Below, one piece after another: positions 55,148 to 64,000 of a DNA stretch of 64,000 nt. Made by a program: the position numbers and the translations under genes. Location of the stretch: the NCBI GenBank assembly GCA_029974985.1, contig JARKQC010000369.1, positions 62,001-126,000 of the forward strand, given 5' to 3'. Origin of the DNA: Bacteroidota bacterium. GTDB taxonomy: Bacteria; Bacteroidota; Ignavibacteria; Kapaibacteriales; UBA2268. The notes under the pieces were generated by a model. That model had not been told where the DNA came from. It saw only the letters and a list, made by a program, of their open reading frames with translations, and did not search any database. Each line of letters opens with the position of its first letter. Position 1 is the first letter of the stretch.

Positions 55148-56038
55148 ATGAAAATTTATAAAGTTATTTCAATTTTTTTATTAGTTTTTTTTGTTTCTTG
55201 CTCTCAAAAAGAGAACCATAAACCATTGTTAATGGCAAGCTCGTATCCAATATATGTGATTTTAAATGAATTAACAAAAGATATTGCAGATATTGATTAT
55301 ATCGTGCCTACTGGCGCCTCGCCACATACATATACTCCGAAACCAAGCGATGTTAAAAAAAGTGTTAACTCTTTAGCACTATTTTACGTTGCTCAAAATC
55401 TCGATGGTTGGATTACAGAGATTCCATCTAAAAATAAAATTAAAATGATTGATTTAGTTTCTAAAGATGATATTATTTATTTTGCTTGTAATCATAACCA
55501 TCATAATTCTGAAGCTGATGAGCATCAGCACGACATAGACCCACATTTTTGGTTCGACCCAATACTTGTAAAAAATATATTACCAGAATTATCCGAAATT
55601 ATAATAAAATTATATCCCGAAGGGAAAGATGAAATAATAAAAAATAAAGAAAATTTTGAAAAAAAATTAGATAGTATAAATATTGAATTAGTAGAAATTC
55701 TTAAACCCGTTAAAGATAAAAAAGTATTTTTACACCATCCATCGTTTAATTATATGCTGGAAAGATATGGATTAATTTATGGCGGTTCTATTGAAGAAAG
55801 CCCTGGAAAAGAGCCATCACCAAAATTTCTTGCAGAATTAATAAACAAAATAAAAGAAAGTGCTGTAAAATCAATATTTACAGAACCACAATTAAATTAT
55901 AAAAATGCAAAAATAATTGCAGAAGAAAGTGGAGTAAAATTAAGTGAATTAAATCCAGAAGGAAGCCCCAGCAATACTAAAACTTATAAAGACTTATTGA
56001 TATATAATGCAAATATACTAAGAAAAGGATTAGAATAA
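55148..56038 (+). CDS. znuA: Zinc ABC transporter substrate-binding lipoprotein
   Basis: 296 residues from ATG 55148, 16 bases after surA. Lipoprotein signal MKIYKVISIFLLVFFVSC with Cys18 as the lipidated residue. The cluster A-I substrate-binding fold is shown by SSYPIYVILNELT, VPTGASPHTYTPKPSDVKK, a His-rich loop (CNHNHHNSEADEHQHDIDPH, metal-capturing), FLHHPSFNYMLERYGL and IFTEPQLNYKNAKIIAEESGV. The His-rich loop and the DPHFWFDP motif indicate zinc rather than manganese. It heads the znuABC set. I see no Zur-type palindrome in the short gap upstream. Confidence 0.9.
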   Translation: MKIYKVISIFLLVFFVSCSQKENHKPLLMASSYPIYVILNELTKDIADIDYIVPTGASPHTYTPKPSDVKKSVNSLALFYVAQNLDGWITEIPSKNKIKMIDLVSKDDIIYFACNHNHHNSEADEHQHDIDPHFWFDPILVKNILPELSEIIIKLYPEGKDEIIKNKENFEKKLDSINIELVEILKPVKDKKVFLHHPSFNYMLERYGLIYGGSIEESPGKEPSPKFLAELINKIKESAVKSIFTEPQLNYKNAKIIAEESGVKLSELNPEGSPSNTKTYKDLLIYNANILRKGLE

Positions 56039-56043
56039 TAATT

Positions 56044-56799
56044 ATGGAAAGCGCCATAAAAGTAAGTTCCCTTTCGGTAAATGCAAACAAGTTTACTTTA
56101 CTCGATAATATTAATTTTGAATTGCCAAAAGGCGCTTATATGGCTATTGTCGGACCTAACGGTTCTGGCAAAACTACTCTTTTAAAAACACTTTTGGGAC
56201 TAAATAAAAACTATTCGGGCGAAATCGAGTTCTTTGCTCAAACAATAAATAAAAATAAATCAAAAATTGCTTATGTTCCACAAATTAAAACACTCGATAG
56301 AACCTTTCCAGCCATAGCATTAGAATTAGTGCTTAGTGGACTTAAAAAAAGTTGGTCTTTTATAGTAGGTAAAGAAGATAGATTAAAAGCATATAATATT
56401 ATGGAAAAATTATCAATTTCACACGTTGCGAACAGACAATTAAACGAGTTGTCGGGTGGCGAACTCCAAAGAGTTTATCTTGCCAGATGTTTGATAACAA
56501 ATCCTTCGATATTAATGCTCGACGAGCCAGCAACAGGCATTGATTTGGTATGTGAAAAAAGTGTTAATAATATTATAAGTGAATATAATAGAGATTTTAA
56601 TACAACAATAATAATGGTTACTCACGATTGGTCTGCTGCGTATCACCATACGAATTATACTTTATTATTAAATAAAAAACAAGTTTTCTTTGGTGAATCA
56701 CACAAAGCATTTACAGATATTAATTTGCAAAATACATTCTCGCATATTGGACACGACCATGGTATTAGTTTTGGATTAAAGGATATTGTAAATGCTTGA
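56044..56799 (+). CDS. znuC: Zinc ABC transporter ATP-binding protein
   Basis: 251 residues. Walker A GPNGSGKTT (residues ~38-46), Q-loop YVPQIKTLDRTFP, signature LSGGELQRVYLARC, Walker B ILMLDEPATGID and the switch His in TIIMVTHDWSAA are all intact. It starts 6 bases after znuA and overlaps the permease gene by 8 bases, so the order is znuA-znuC-znuB. It energises zinc uptake. The C-terminus contains FSHIGHDHGISFG, a His cluster often seen in zinc-related ATPases. Confidence 0.93.
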   Translation: MESAIKVSSLSVNANKFTLLDNINFELPKGAYMAIVGPNGSGKTTLLKTLLGLNKNYSGEIEFFAQTINKNKSKIAYVPQIKTLDRTFPAIALELVLSGLKKSWSFIVGKEDRLKAYNIMEKLSISHVANRQLNELSGGELQRVYLARCLITNPSILMLDEPATGIDLVCEKSVNNIISEYNRDFNTTIIMVTHDWSAAYHHTNYTLLLNKKQVFFGESHKAFTDINLQNTFSHIGHDHGISFGLKDIVNA

Positions 56800-57595
56800 A
56801 ATGTTACAATATCCTTTTTTTACAAGAGCATTATTAGCAGGGATTTTAATTGGATTTTCTGCGAGCTATTTCAGTGTTTTTGTTGTTCAACGAAAAATTA
56901 GTTATATCGGTTCAGGCTTAGCACATGCCGCATTTGGTGGCGTTGCATTAGGATTATTATTAGGTATAACTCCAATTTTAATTGCAATACCATTTACATT
57001 TTTAATAGCCATTCTCACTGTATATTTACAAGAGCATAGTAAAATTTCGATAGATTCGATAATTGGAATTTTATATTCTTTTTCAGTAGCTATTGGTATC
57101 ATATTTTTAGCAATAAAAGAGAATTATACTCAAGATGCATATACATATTTATTTGGTTCGATTTTAACTGTTTCGATATCTGATTTAATAATATCTTTAT
57201 TATTAGGAATAATTACAATTATTAGTTTTTTTAGATATTGGAATCGTTGGTCTTATGCAACATTTGATAGAGAAATGGCAAAAGCCGACAAAATACCCGT
57301 ATTATTAGATGATTATTTGCTAATACTAATGATTTCTCTTACAGTTGTACTTGCTATAAAAATAGTTGGAATAATATTAATTTCGGCATATATTGTAATA
57401 CCTGGCGCATTTGCACGTTTATTAGCAAAACGATTTATAACAATGACTTATATTGCAATTATTTTTGGAGTATTTAGTTCAATATTGGGATTAATATTGT
57501 CGTATCAGCTTGATTTTCCAAGTGGAGCGGTTGTTATTGTTTTACAATCTATATTTTTTGCTATAGCATTATTAGTTAATAAAAATAAAAAATAA
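56792..57595 (+). CDS. znuB: Zinc ABC transporter permease
   Basis: 267 residues with about eight membrane helices. ABC-3 family landmarks: RALLAGILIGFSASYFSVFVVQRKISYIGSGLAHAAFGGV in overlapping blocks, IGILYSFSVAIGIIFLA, ADKIPVLLDDYLLI and VGIILISAYIVIPGAFARLLA. It forms the membrane channel for the znuA/znuC system and shares an 8-base overlap with znuC, suggesting coupled translation. A hairpin without a T tract lies just downstream at 57601-57626. Confidence 0.93.
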   Translation: MLEMLQYPFFTRALLAGILIGFSASYFSVFVVQRKISYIGSGLAHAAFGGVALGLLLGITPILIAIPFTFLIAILTVYLQEHSKISIDSIIGILYSFSVAIGIIFLAIKENYTQDAYTYLFGSILTVSISDLIISLLLGIITIISFFRYWNRWSYATFDREMAKADKIPVLLDDYLLILMISLTVVLAIKIVGIILISAYIVIPGAFARLLAKRFITMTYIAIIFGVFSSILGLILSYQLDFPSGAVVIVLQSIFFAIALLVNKNKK

Positions 57596-57600
57596 ATTAT

Positions 57601-57626
57601 AATTTATCAAATAAATTTGATAAATT
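57601..57626. other. 11-bp hairpin after znuB
   Basis: Perfect 11-bp stem aatttatcaaa (57601-57611) / tttgataaatt (57616-57626) with TAAA loop. No T run follows, so it is not a classical terminator; it may protect or process the mRNA, or be an operator. Confidence 0.45.
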
Positions 57627-57676
57627 CAGTAAGAAATGATATATTAAATTTTGTTTTGTTTTAAAAAGGGGATTTG

Positions 57677-60100
57677 ATGAAAACATCAATAAAATCAGCA
57701 AATAAAAAATTAATAAAAACACTGATTTTTACTCTTTTGCTTGTGATTTTTTCACCAAAAATTTTTTCACAAACAAAGGGCTATCCCAGTATTGTACCCA
57801 AAACTCGATATCAGTTAGAAGAAGAAAAGAATAAAAAAAATAATAATATATTCCCAGATAATTATTCAGATTTAGATGAAAAGCCAAGTACTCAAAATAG
57901 ATTTAATACTGATAAATTTCAAAATGAATTAGAACAAGCTCGACAAAAATATTATCAAGCTTTAATATTAATTCAAAAAAGAGATACAGCAAGAGCGGCA
58001 AGATATTTTGACAATGCACTCGAAAAACTAAATCATTTATCCACAATTCCCGGCATAGAAGATAGTAAAGAATTTACAGATTTAGCACAATCAATAATTG
58101 ATGACTACGAAAATTATGTAAAAAGCATTGATTTTCTCGATGAAAATTCTCCAATATTTATGATTAGAGAAATTTTATTTAAAGAGCTTGATGTAATTGA
58201 ACCATTAGAAATTACAAAAAAATCGAATATAGAGAATATCGAAACAGGAAAAAATTTGACACATAGTTTTCCTAAATTGCCACTTGGACCAGATTCACTT
58301 GTTATTCCACTCGATGACCATATAACCGTACAAAATGGTATTAAATTTTTAACTCAAGGGCAGGGAAAAAAGATATTTTCACGCTGGTTAGAAAGAAGTA
58401 GTAAATGGTTCCCTATGATGAAACGAATTGCTAAAGAAGAAAACGTTCCAATGGAAATTATTTATCTTGCTATGATTGAAAGCGGGCTAAATCCAACAAT
58501 TGTATCATCAGCTAATGCAGTGGGATTATGGCAATTTATCCGCAGTACTGGCGAAATGTATAATTTGAATAAAAGCCATTCTGTTTTTTATGATGAAAGA
58601 CGTGAACCCGAGAAAGCTACACGTGCCGCAATGAGGCATTTAAGAGATTTATATAATGAATTTGGTGATTGGCATTTAGCATTATCGGCGTATAATTGTG
58701 GTGCAGGTTGTGTAGCAAGAGCTATAAGACGCACAAATAAAGCAAATCCAAATTTTTGGGATATTAGAGATAATTTACCACGAGAAACTAAAGCTTATGT
58801 GCCTCAATATATTGCCGCAACTCGAATTGCTTTAAATCCCGTATATTATGGATTTAATGTTGATTCACTAAATTTTTTACCAGAATATAAATTCGAAACT
58901 GTTAGCATTGATTCCGCTGTTAATTTATCTGCAATAGCAAAAGCGGCAAACATTCCGCTCGATAGTTTAAGGAATTTGAATACAGAACTTACAAAACTCT
59001 GTACACCACCCGATGCATTGCCTTATGTAATTAAATTACCTATTGGGCATAAACAAGTTTTTTTACAGAATTATCCACTATTAAGTTATGAGGAAAAAGT
59101 TCCATTTATTACTCACAACGTTCAAACAAAAGAAAACTTATCTTCGATAGCAAAATTATATAATATTAGCGAACAAGAATTGGCTTCTTTAAATAAAATA
59201 AGCGTTAAACAAAAATTAGCTAAAGGACAAAGTTTAATTATACCAATAACAAGTTCTTATGCTGATGCAATTGCTAAAAAAGAAGCTAACGAGAATGCAA
59301 ATTTGGATACTAAATCAAATAATGTTATAAGTAAAGAAAACGTTAAACACACTGTTGTAAAAGGTGAAACACTGTTTAATATTGCTAGAAAATACGAAAT
59401 GGATGTTGCCGAGTTAAGAAAATTAAATAATATTGACGCTAATTCTGATAATGTTGTTGCTGGGCAAGTCCTTTGGGTTAAGCCATTTCCTGTTGAAATT
59501 AGTGAAAATAATAACGAGACCAATACTAATCAACAAGCAACTATTGCGCAATTCCCCAAAAAAGAAAAAATTATTAAACATAAAGTTAAAAAAGGGGAGA
59601 CACTTGCTCAAATTGCTGATGAATATGGAGTTAGCATGGCAAGTATTATTAATTCTAATAAAATTAAGAAAAATACTAAATTGTTATCTGGCAAGGTCTT
59701 AACAATTAAAATATTCGAAAATAATGTAAATGAAAAAAATACAACAATATCAAATAAAATTACTCATAGTGTAAAATCTGGTGAAAATCTATCATCAATT
59801 GCTGCTAAATATAAAGTAAGTGAAGATGAATTAAGGAAATGGAATGCTCAAAATATCAAAGGTAATACTGTTTATGCTAATACAATACTAACAATTTATA
59901 CTACTGAAAATACAAAAGTAAATTCTAATAACGATAAACAAAATTCTAATAAATCACCTAAATATTATAAAATAAAAAGAGGTGATACACTAATCGAAAT
60001 AGCTCGGAAATATGGGGTTTCGGTTAATTCTATTTTAAGTTTGAATAAAAATTTAAACGAAGATTTATTGATTATTGGAAAACAAATCAGAATTCAATAA
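57677..60100 (+). CDS. mltD: Lytic transglycosylase with five LysM repeats (MltD-like)
   Basis: 807 residues from ATG 57677 (aaaagggg site). Signal peptide [21 protein letters not shown]. The SLT catalytic domain lies at ~235-370: catalytic Glu in [27 protein letters not shown], then [18 protein letters not shown] and [11 protein letters not shown]. After it come five LysM domains (around residues 470-515, 555-600, 640-685, 690-735 and 760-805; typical KGETL...IA...Y motifs). E. coli MltD has two. The enzyme cuts peptidoglycan glycan strands in the periplasm, and the extra LysMs should increase wall affinity. It stands alone. Confidence 0.93.
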   Translation: MKTSIKSANKKLIKTLIFTLLLVIFSPKIFSQTKGYPSIVPKTRYQLEEEKNKKNNNIFPDNYSDLDEKPSTQNRFNTDKFQNELEQARQKYYQALILIQKRDTARAARYFDNALEKLNHLSTIPGIEDSKEFTDLAQSIIDDYENYVKSIDFLDENSPIFMIREILFKELDVIEPLEITKKSNIENIETGKNLTHSFPKLPLGPDSLVIPLDDHITVQNGIKFLTQGQGKKIFSRWLERSSKWFPMMKRIAKEENVPMEIIYLAMIESGLNPTIVSSANAVGLWQFIRSTGEMYNLNKSHSVFYDERREPEKATRAAMRHLRDLYNEFGDWHLALSAYNCGAGCVARAIRRTNKANPNFWDIRDNLPRETKAYVPQYIAATRIALNPVYYGFNVDSLNFLPEYKFETVSIDSAVNLSAIAKAANIPLDSLRNLNTELTKLCTPPDALPYVIKLPIGHKQVFLQNYPLLSYEEKVPFITHNVQTKENLSSIAKLYNISEQELASLNKISVKQKLAKGQSLIIPITSSYADAIAKKEANENANLDTKSNNVISKENVKHTVVKGETLFNIARKYEMDVAELRKLNNIDANSDNVVAGQVLWVKPFPVEISENNNETNTNQQATIAQFPKKEKIIKHKVKKGETLAQIADEYGVSMASIINSNKIKKNTKLLSGKVLTIKIFENNVNEKNTTISNKITHSVKSGENLSSIAAKYKVSEDELRKWNAQNIKGNTVYANTILTIYTTENTKVNSNNDKQNSNKSPKYYKIKRGDTLIEIARKYGVSVNSILSLNKNLNEDLLIIGKQIRIQ

Positions 60101-60219
60101 AATTATTATTGAAAAATTAATTTAATTATATTAAAATAACTTAGCCTTTTATTCGATTTAGTAAAATTACAATTTCCATTTAATTGGATTAATTTATTTA
60201 ATTATAATTCATTAATTTT

Positions 60220-61200
60220 ATGAGAGCTGTTATTCCCGTTGCTGGCGTAGGTACAAGACTAAGACCTCATACATATTCATTACCAAAAGTTTTACTCAAT
60301 GTTGCAGGCAAACCTATTTTAGGACATATTCTCGATGCACTTATCGAACAAGATATTTATAAAGCAACAATTATTACAGGGTATATGGGAGAGCTTGTTA
60401 AGGATTTTGTAAATGAGCGGTATTCCTCTATGCAATTTGATTTCGTATTTCAAGAGCAAAGACTTGGCTTGGGACATGCTATTTGGATGGGAAAAGACAC
60501 ATATCAAGACGAACCTTTAATGATTATTCTTGGCGATACAATTTTTGATGTTGATTTAGGTCTTGCATTAAAAATGGGAAATAATTCCATTGGCGTAAAA
60601 GCTGTCGAAGACCCTCGTAGATTTGGTGTTGTCGTTAAAGATAGTAATAATAAAATTGTGAAATTAGTCGAAAAACCCGAAGAATTAATTTCAAAATTAG
60701 CTATTGTTGGATTATATCATATTCAAGACACAGAGCTATTAGTCGAATGCTTAAACTATCTAATTGATAATAATATACGAAATAGAGACGAATTTCAATT
60801 AACAGATGCCTTACAATTAATGATTGAAAAAGGTTCGGAATTTTCTACTTTTCCCGTTGACGGTTGGTATGATTGCGGAAAACCCGAAACTCTACTTTCT
60901 ACTAATAGATTTTTGCTCGACCACAAGCCAAGTAATGTGAAACTAAAAGAATCAATTATTATTCCGCCTGTTTTTATTTCGGACTCTGCAATTATTGAGC
61001 GTTCCGTTATCGGACCTTATGCCTCGGTGGCTGACGGTGCTATCGTCAAAGATAGTGTTGTCCGAAATAGTATTATTAGTTTTAATGCAAAAGTAAGCTC
61101 TTCATTACTCGAAGAGTCAATTATTGGTAATGATGCAGAAGTTAAAGGGCATTTTCATAAATTAAATGTTGGTGATTCAAGCCAAATTTCAGAAAGTTAA
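60220..61200 (+). CDS. Sugar nucleotidyltransferase (RmlA/GlmU-like)
   Basis: 326 residues. The N-terminal nucleotidyltransferase motif is RAVIPVAGVGTRLRPHTYSL (residues 2-21) followed by PKVLLNVAGKPILGHILDAL. Further blocks are FVFQEQRLGLGHAIWMG, ILGDTIFD and LVEKPEE. The C-terminal ~85 residues have left-handed beta-helix repeats (SDSAIIERSVIGPYASVADG, VVRNSIISFNAKV), as in sugar-1-phosphate thymidylyl- or guanylyltransferases. The sugar cannot be told. It is 35 bases before metK and likely co-transcribed, although the pathways are unrelated. Confidence 0.88.
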   Translation: MRAVIPVAGVGTRLRPHTYSLPKVLLNVAGKPILGHILDALIEQDIYKATIITGYMGELVKDFVNERYSSMQFDFVFQEQRLGLGHAIWMGKDTYQDEPLMIILGDTIFDVDLGLALKMGNNSIGVKAVEDPRRFGVVVKDSNNKIVKLVEKPEELISKLAIVGLYHIQDTELLVECLNYLIDNNIRNRDEFQLTDALQLMIEKGSEFSTFPVDGWYDCGKPETLLSTNRFLLDHKPSNVKLKESIIIPPVFISDSAIIERSVIGPYASVADGAIVKDSVVRNSIISFNAKVSSSLLEESIIGNDAEVKGHFHKLNVGDSSQISES

Positions 61201-61235
61201 AATTTTTTAAATATTTATTTTAGAATGGTTAAAAA

Positions 61236-62381
61236 ATGAGTACAAACTCTTATTTATTTACTTCAGAATCGGTCTCAGAAGGGCATCCCGATAAAATTTG
61301 CGACCAAGTGTCCGATGCAGTTTTAGACGCTATGCTGACCGATGACCCCACAAGCAGAGTTGCTTGTGAATGCTATGCAACAACAGGAATGATTGTTGTT
61401 GGTGGCGAAATTAGAACAAATACTTATATTGATTTACAAACTCTTGTTCGTAATGTTATACGTGAAATAGGTTATGACAAAGCTGGCTTAAGATTCGATG
61501 CTGATTCCGCGGCTGTAATAAATGTTATTAATCAACAGTCCCTTGATATTGCGATGGGAGTTGATACTGGTGGTGCAGGCGACCAAGGTATGATGTTCGG
61601 TTATGCTATTAACGAAAATGAAGAGTTAATGCCTGCAACGCTTACTTATGCACATAAATTAGTTAAAAAATTAGCTGATATAAGACGCACTGAAGGAATT
61701 ATGGATTATTTACGCCCCGATTCTAAATCACAAGTTACAATAGAATATGCGGATAATGGTGAAATTTTGAGAGTGGATACCGTTGTAATTTCAACTCAAC
61801 ACGATCCCGATGCTACTCAAAACCAAATTAAAGAAGATGTTATAGAAAATGTTATAAAACCAATAATTCCAAGTGAATATCTAGATGAAAAAACAAAAAT
61901 TTACGTTAATCCAACAGGAAATTTCGTTATTGGCGGACCTCATGGAGATACGGGATTAACAGGTAGAAAAATCATTGTTGATACCTATGGCGGAAAAGCA
62001 CCCCACGGTGGTGGAGCTTTTTCAGGTAAAGATCCTACAAAAGTTGATAGATCAGCCGCTTATGCCGCAAGATATTTAGCTAAAAATATTGTTGCCGCTG
62101 GACTTGCTCGCGAGTGTACTATTCAGCTTTCTTATGCTATTGGTATTCCGCAACCCGTTTCTGTACTTGTAAATACGCATAATACATCAAAAATTAATGA
62201 TAGATTATTAGATAAATATATTTTAGAAAATATTGATTTATCACCAAATGGCATTATCGAAAAATTCGGTTTAAGAAAACCAATTTTTCGCCCTACAGCT
62301 GCGTATGGACATTTCGGAAGAAATGAATTTCCATGGGAAGCACTCGATTTAGTTGATGTATTGAAAAAGAATTTTGCATAA
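61236..62381 (+). CDS. metK: S-adenosylmethionine synthetase
   Basis: 381 residues, typical length. Signatures: [25 protein letters not shown] (overlapping blocks at residues ~9-34), [44 protein letters not shown] and [23 protein letters not shown]. It makes SAM from methionine and ATP in the cytoplasm. It forms a unit with ahcY 21 bases downstream: production and recycling arms of the methyl cycle. The gap upstream is only 35 bases, too short for a SAM riboswitch. Confidence 0.98.
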   Translation: MSTNSYLFTSESVSEGHPDKICDQVSDAVLDAMLTDDPTSRVACECYATTGMIVVGGEIRTNTYIDLQTLVRNVIREIGYDKAGLRFDADSAAVINVINQQSLDIAMGVDTGGAGDQGMMFGYAINENEELMPATLTYAHKLVKKLADIRRTEGIMDYLRPDSKSQVTIEYADNGEILRVDTVVISTQHDPDATQNQIKEDVIENVIKPIIPSEYLDEKTKIYVNPTGNFVIGGPHGDTGLTGRKIIVDTYGGKAPHGGGAFSGKDPTKVDRSAAYAARYLAKNIVAAGLARECTIQLSYAIGIPQPVSVLVNTHNTSKINDRLLDKYILENIDLSPNGIIEKFGLRKPIFRPTAAYGHFGRNEFPWEALDLVDVLKKNFA

Positions 62382-62402
62382 TAAAAATAGGAAAAAATAA
62401 GA

Positions 62403-63716
62403 ATGTCCAATATTCCACCAAAAAAAGCTCAAGGTAATTTTTCTGAAGTTGAAGGCGAATATTGCGTACGCGATATTAATCTTGCAGACGAAGGACAGTT
62501 ATTAATCGAATGGGCAGAATCAAGAATGCCCGTATTAATGGGATTAAGAAAAAAATATAGTGAAACAAAACCCTTTAAAGGTTATATAATTGCGGGATGC
62601 TTACACGTTACAAAAGAAACAGCAGTTTTAATAAAAACATTGAAAGATGCTGGAGCTGAAGTGCTTTGGTCGGGTTGCAATCCATTATCTACTAATGATG
62701 CAGTTGCCGCCGCACTTGCTAAAGATGGTATAAAAATCTATGCTTGGTACGGAAATATGGAAGATTTCTATTGGTGTATCGAGCGTACTATTGACGGTAA
62801 GCCACATTTAACTCTCGATGATGGTTGCGATTTAATTGATACAGTTCACGAAAAATACAAAGATTTAGCTGTAAATCATATCGTCGGTGGCTCGGAAGAA
62901 ACAACTACGGGTGTGCATAGATTACGCTCACGCGAGGCCGCTGGACAGTTACTTTATCCCGTATATGCTGTAAATGATGCCGAAACAAAATGGGATTTTG
63001 ATAATGTATATGGCACAGGACAATCTACATTAGATGGTATTATTAGAGCTACTTCTGTACTTCTTGCGGGTAAGAATTTCGTTACCGCTGGACACGGACA
63101 TTGCGGTTCGGGAGTTGCAAAACGTGCTAAAGGTATGGGTGCTAATACTATAATTACAGAAGTTAAGGCAACTGCGGCAATCAAGGCTACACTCGAAGGA
63201 CACGAGGTTATGACAATGGACGAAGCCGCAAAAGTTGGTGATGTCTTTTGCACTGCTACGGGTGTGAAAGATGTTATTCGTAAATGGCATTTCGAGTCAA
63301 TGCGTGATGGTGCTATCGTATGTAATACTGGTCATTACGATGCAGAAATCAATATCCCCGAGTTGGAAGAAATATCTGTTAGCAAGCGTACAATTAGACC
63401 AAACTGCGAGGAATATACTCTTAAAAATGGCAATAGAATTTATCTATTAGCACAAGGCAGATTGATTAATTTAGCGGCTGCCGAGGGTCATCCATCAGAA
63501 GTAATGGATATGTCGTTTGCTAATCAATTTATGGCTCATTTATCACTTGTGGAGCGCCATAAATCAGGTGAGAAAATGCCTATCGCAGTAATGGAAATTC
63601 CTGAAGATCAAGATGAATTTGTTGCAAAAACTAAACTCGAAGCTATGAGTATGAATATTGATACTCTTACTCAAGAGCAAATTGATTATATTAATGATTA
63701 TAATGCAGGTACTTGA
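62403..63716 (+). CDS. ahcY: Adenosylhomocysteinase
   Basis: 437 residues. Substrate-domain motifs include YIIAGCLHVTKETAVLIKTL, ADVLWS-like GAEVLWSGCNPLSTNDAVAA, and HIVGGSEETTTGVHRL; the NAD-binding site is FVTAGHGHCGSGVAKRAKGM (GxGxxG); DKNxxGTGQS-like YGTGQSTLDGI is also present. It splits S-adenosylhomocysteine into adenosine and homocysteine. The C-terminus (LTQEQIDYINDYNAGT) lacks the KxxHYRY-type tail of classical bacterial and eukaryal enzymes that reaches into the neighbouring subunit, so it looks like the short archaeal/Thermotoga-type form. It is downstream of metK and ends at a strong terminator. Confidence 0.96.
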   Translation: MSNIPPKKAQGNFSEVEGEYCVRDINLADEGQLLIEWAESRMPVLMGLRKKYSETKPFKGYIIAGCLHVTKETAVLIKTLKDAGAEVLWSGCNPLSTNDAVAAALAKDGIKIYAWYGNMEDFYWCIERTIDGKPHLTLDDGCDLIDTVHEKYKDLAVNHIVGGSEETTTGVHRLRSREAAGQLLYPVYAVNDAETKWDFDNVYGTGQSTLDGIIRATSVLLAGKNFVTAGHGHCGSGVAKRAKGMGANTIITEVKATAAIKATLEGHEVMTMDEAAKVGDVFCTATGVKDVIRKWHFESMRDGAIVCNTGHYDAEINIPELEEISVSKRTIRPNCEEYTLKNGNRIYLLAQGRLINLAAAEGHPSEVMDMSFANQFMAHLSLVERHKSGEKMPIAVMEIPEDQDEFVAKTKLEAMSMNIDTLTQEQIDYINDYNAGT

Positions 63717-63748
63717 TTTAATTTAAGAAAATTAATATTTTTTCATAC

Positions 63749-63785
63749 AACCCTAAGAAAAATTAATCTTAGGGTTATTTTTTTA
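63749..63785 (+). terminator. Terminator of the metK-ahcY unit
   Basis: 10-bp perfect stem aaccctaaga (63749-63758) / tcttagggtt (63767-63776), 8-nt loop, followed by T residues. Confidence 0.9.
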
Positions 63786-63877
63786 AATTTTTTGAAAAAA
63801 TATTAAAATATAATTTTTTTATTTGGAAAAAATGTTTAAGTTCGTAATAAAGAATTTATTAATAATAAATTTCAATT

Positions 63878-64000
63878 ATGAAAATATTACATTTAACTAT
63901 TTTAGACCGCGAGACCGCGAGACCGCGAGACCGCGAAAATATTTATTATTTAAAATCTATAATAAATATACTACTCTTTATAAAATTAGGAACTCTACTA
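63878..64000 (+). CDS. Start of an unfinished reading frame containing an 8-bp tandem repeat
   Basis: ATG 63878 opens a frame that stays open for 41 codons to the window edge. It reads MKILHLTIL, then DRETARPRDREN encoded by the four GACCGCGA copies, then IYYLKSIINILLF, which could be a membrane segment. The high-GC repeat sits in an otherwise AT-rich frame. No convincing ribosome site is seen. I do not recognise a family; it may be a real gene, or chance coding over a dispersed repeat. Confidence 0.3.
   Translation, partial: MKILHLTILDRETARPRDRENIYYLKSIINILLFIKLGTLL
63905..63936 (+). repeat. Four tandem copies of the 8-bp unit GACCGCGA
   Basis: Four perfect direct copies at 63905-63912, 63913-63920, 63921-63928 and 63929-63936. 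The unit is 75% G+C while the surrounding 200 bases are nearly all A/T. Since 8 is not a multiple of 3, gain or loss of a copy shifts any reading frame through it. Confidence 0.95.

Noticed and set aside
61201..61235. SAM riboswitch before metK
   Set aside because: The gap is 35 bases and AT-rich, too short for any SAM aptamer plus expression platform.
63905..63936. CRISPR array
   Set aside because: The units are 8 bp, contiguous and without spacers, and no cas gene is near.

Overview
The window is strongly AT-rich and comes from a bacterium of the Bacteroidota/Chlorobiota (FCB) group. Four things point there. Several proteins end in type IX secretion (T9SS) sorting domains (a cut-off one at 1-795, and those at 38285-39181 and 47460-51467). 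The respiratory chain uses an alternative complex III (ActABCDEF) instead of a bc1 complex, and its cbb3 oxidase has fused CcoN and CcoO. Several intergenic regions carry the Bacteroidota-type promoter TTG-N19-21-TAnnTTTG. The EF-P tip loop (TPGNLRAF) looks like the form I recall from Chlorobi. A basal lineage such as Chlorobiota, Ignavibacteria or Kapabacteria fits better than a classical Bacteroidia, but this is inference; no rRNA or tRNA gene is present to settle it.

Layout. 1-0.85 kb: 3' end of a T9SS cargo gene and its terminator. 0.98-8.3 kb: a four-gene operon, PrkA-type kinase, DUF444/YeaH-type vWA protein, SpoVR, then a second very divergent PrkA-like ATPase. 8.6-12.6 kb: singletons (AAA/DUF4143 ATPase, EF-P, Gfo/Idh/MocA oxidoreductase, small beta-barrel protein). 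13.0-18.9 kb: cbb3 oxidase operon (ccoS, ccoNO, ccoQ, ccoP, ccoG, ccoH, a TauE/DsbD-like membrane protein). 19.2-29.6 kb: alternative complex III (ActA, a small Tat peptide, ActB, ActC, a fused ActD-ActE, ActF), an extra membrane cytochrome c, SCO1 and protoheme farnesyltransferase. 29.7-30.3 kb: a lone HD-domain protein on the minus strand.

30.7-36.3 kb: an uncharacterised three-gene operon of a GldM-like single-span inner membrane protein, with an acidic residue in its span, and two secreted proteins that look like outer-membrane beta-barrels. 36.4-40.5 kb: cell-envelope genes (vWA-OmpA fusion, RlpA-like lipoprotein, a Cys-containing T9SS cargo, OmpA with calcium-binding repeats). 40.7-41.8 kb: MarR regulator and YceI protein behind a clear operator-like palindrome. 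41.9-46.5 kb: a metallo-beta-lactamase-fold hydrolase, a CPA2 antiporter and a class V aminotransferase. 46.6-51.5 kb (minus): a 1335-residue T9SS surface protein with IgGFc-binding-like and HYDIN-like regions plus an outer-membrane protein. 51.8-57.6 kb: two parvulin chaperones and znuABC. 57.7-63.7 kb: an MltD-like transglycosylase with five LysM repeats, a sugar nucleotidyltransferase, metK and ahcY. The last 300 bases hold a terminator and an 8-bp GC-rich tandem repeat inside the start of an unfinished reading frame.

Together the 13-30 kb block encodes an electron path from quinol through ACIII and cytochrome c to cbb3 (and, by implication of ctaB, a heme A/O oxidase elsewhere). The 30-60 kb block is largely cell envelope and secretion. 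I see no CRISPR, transposase, tRNA or rRNA.
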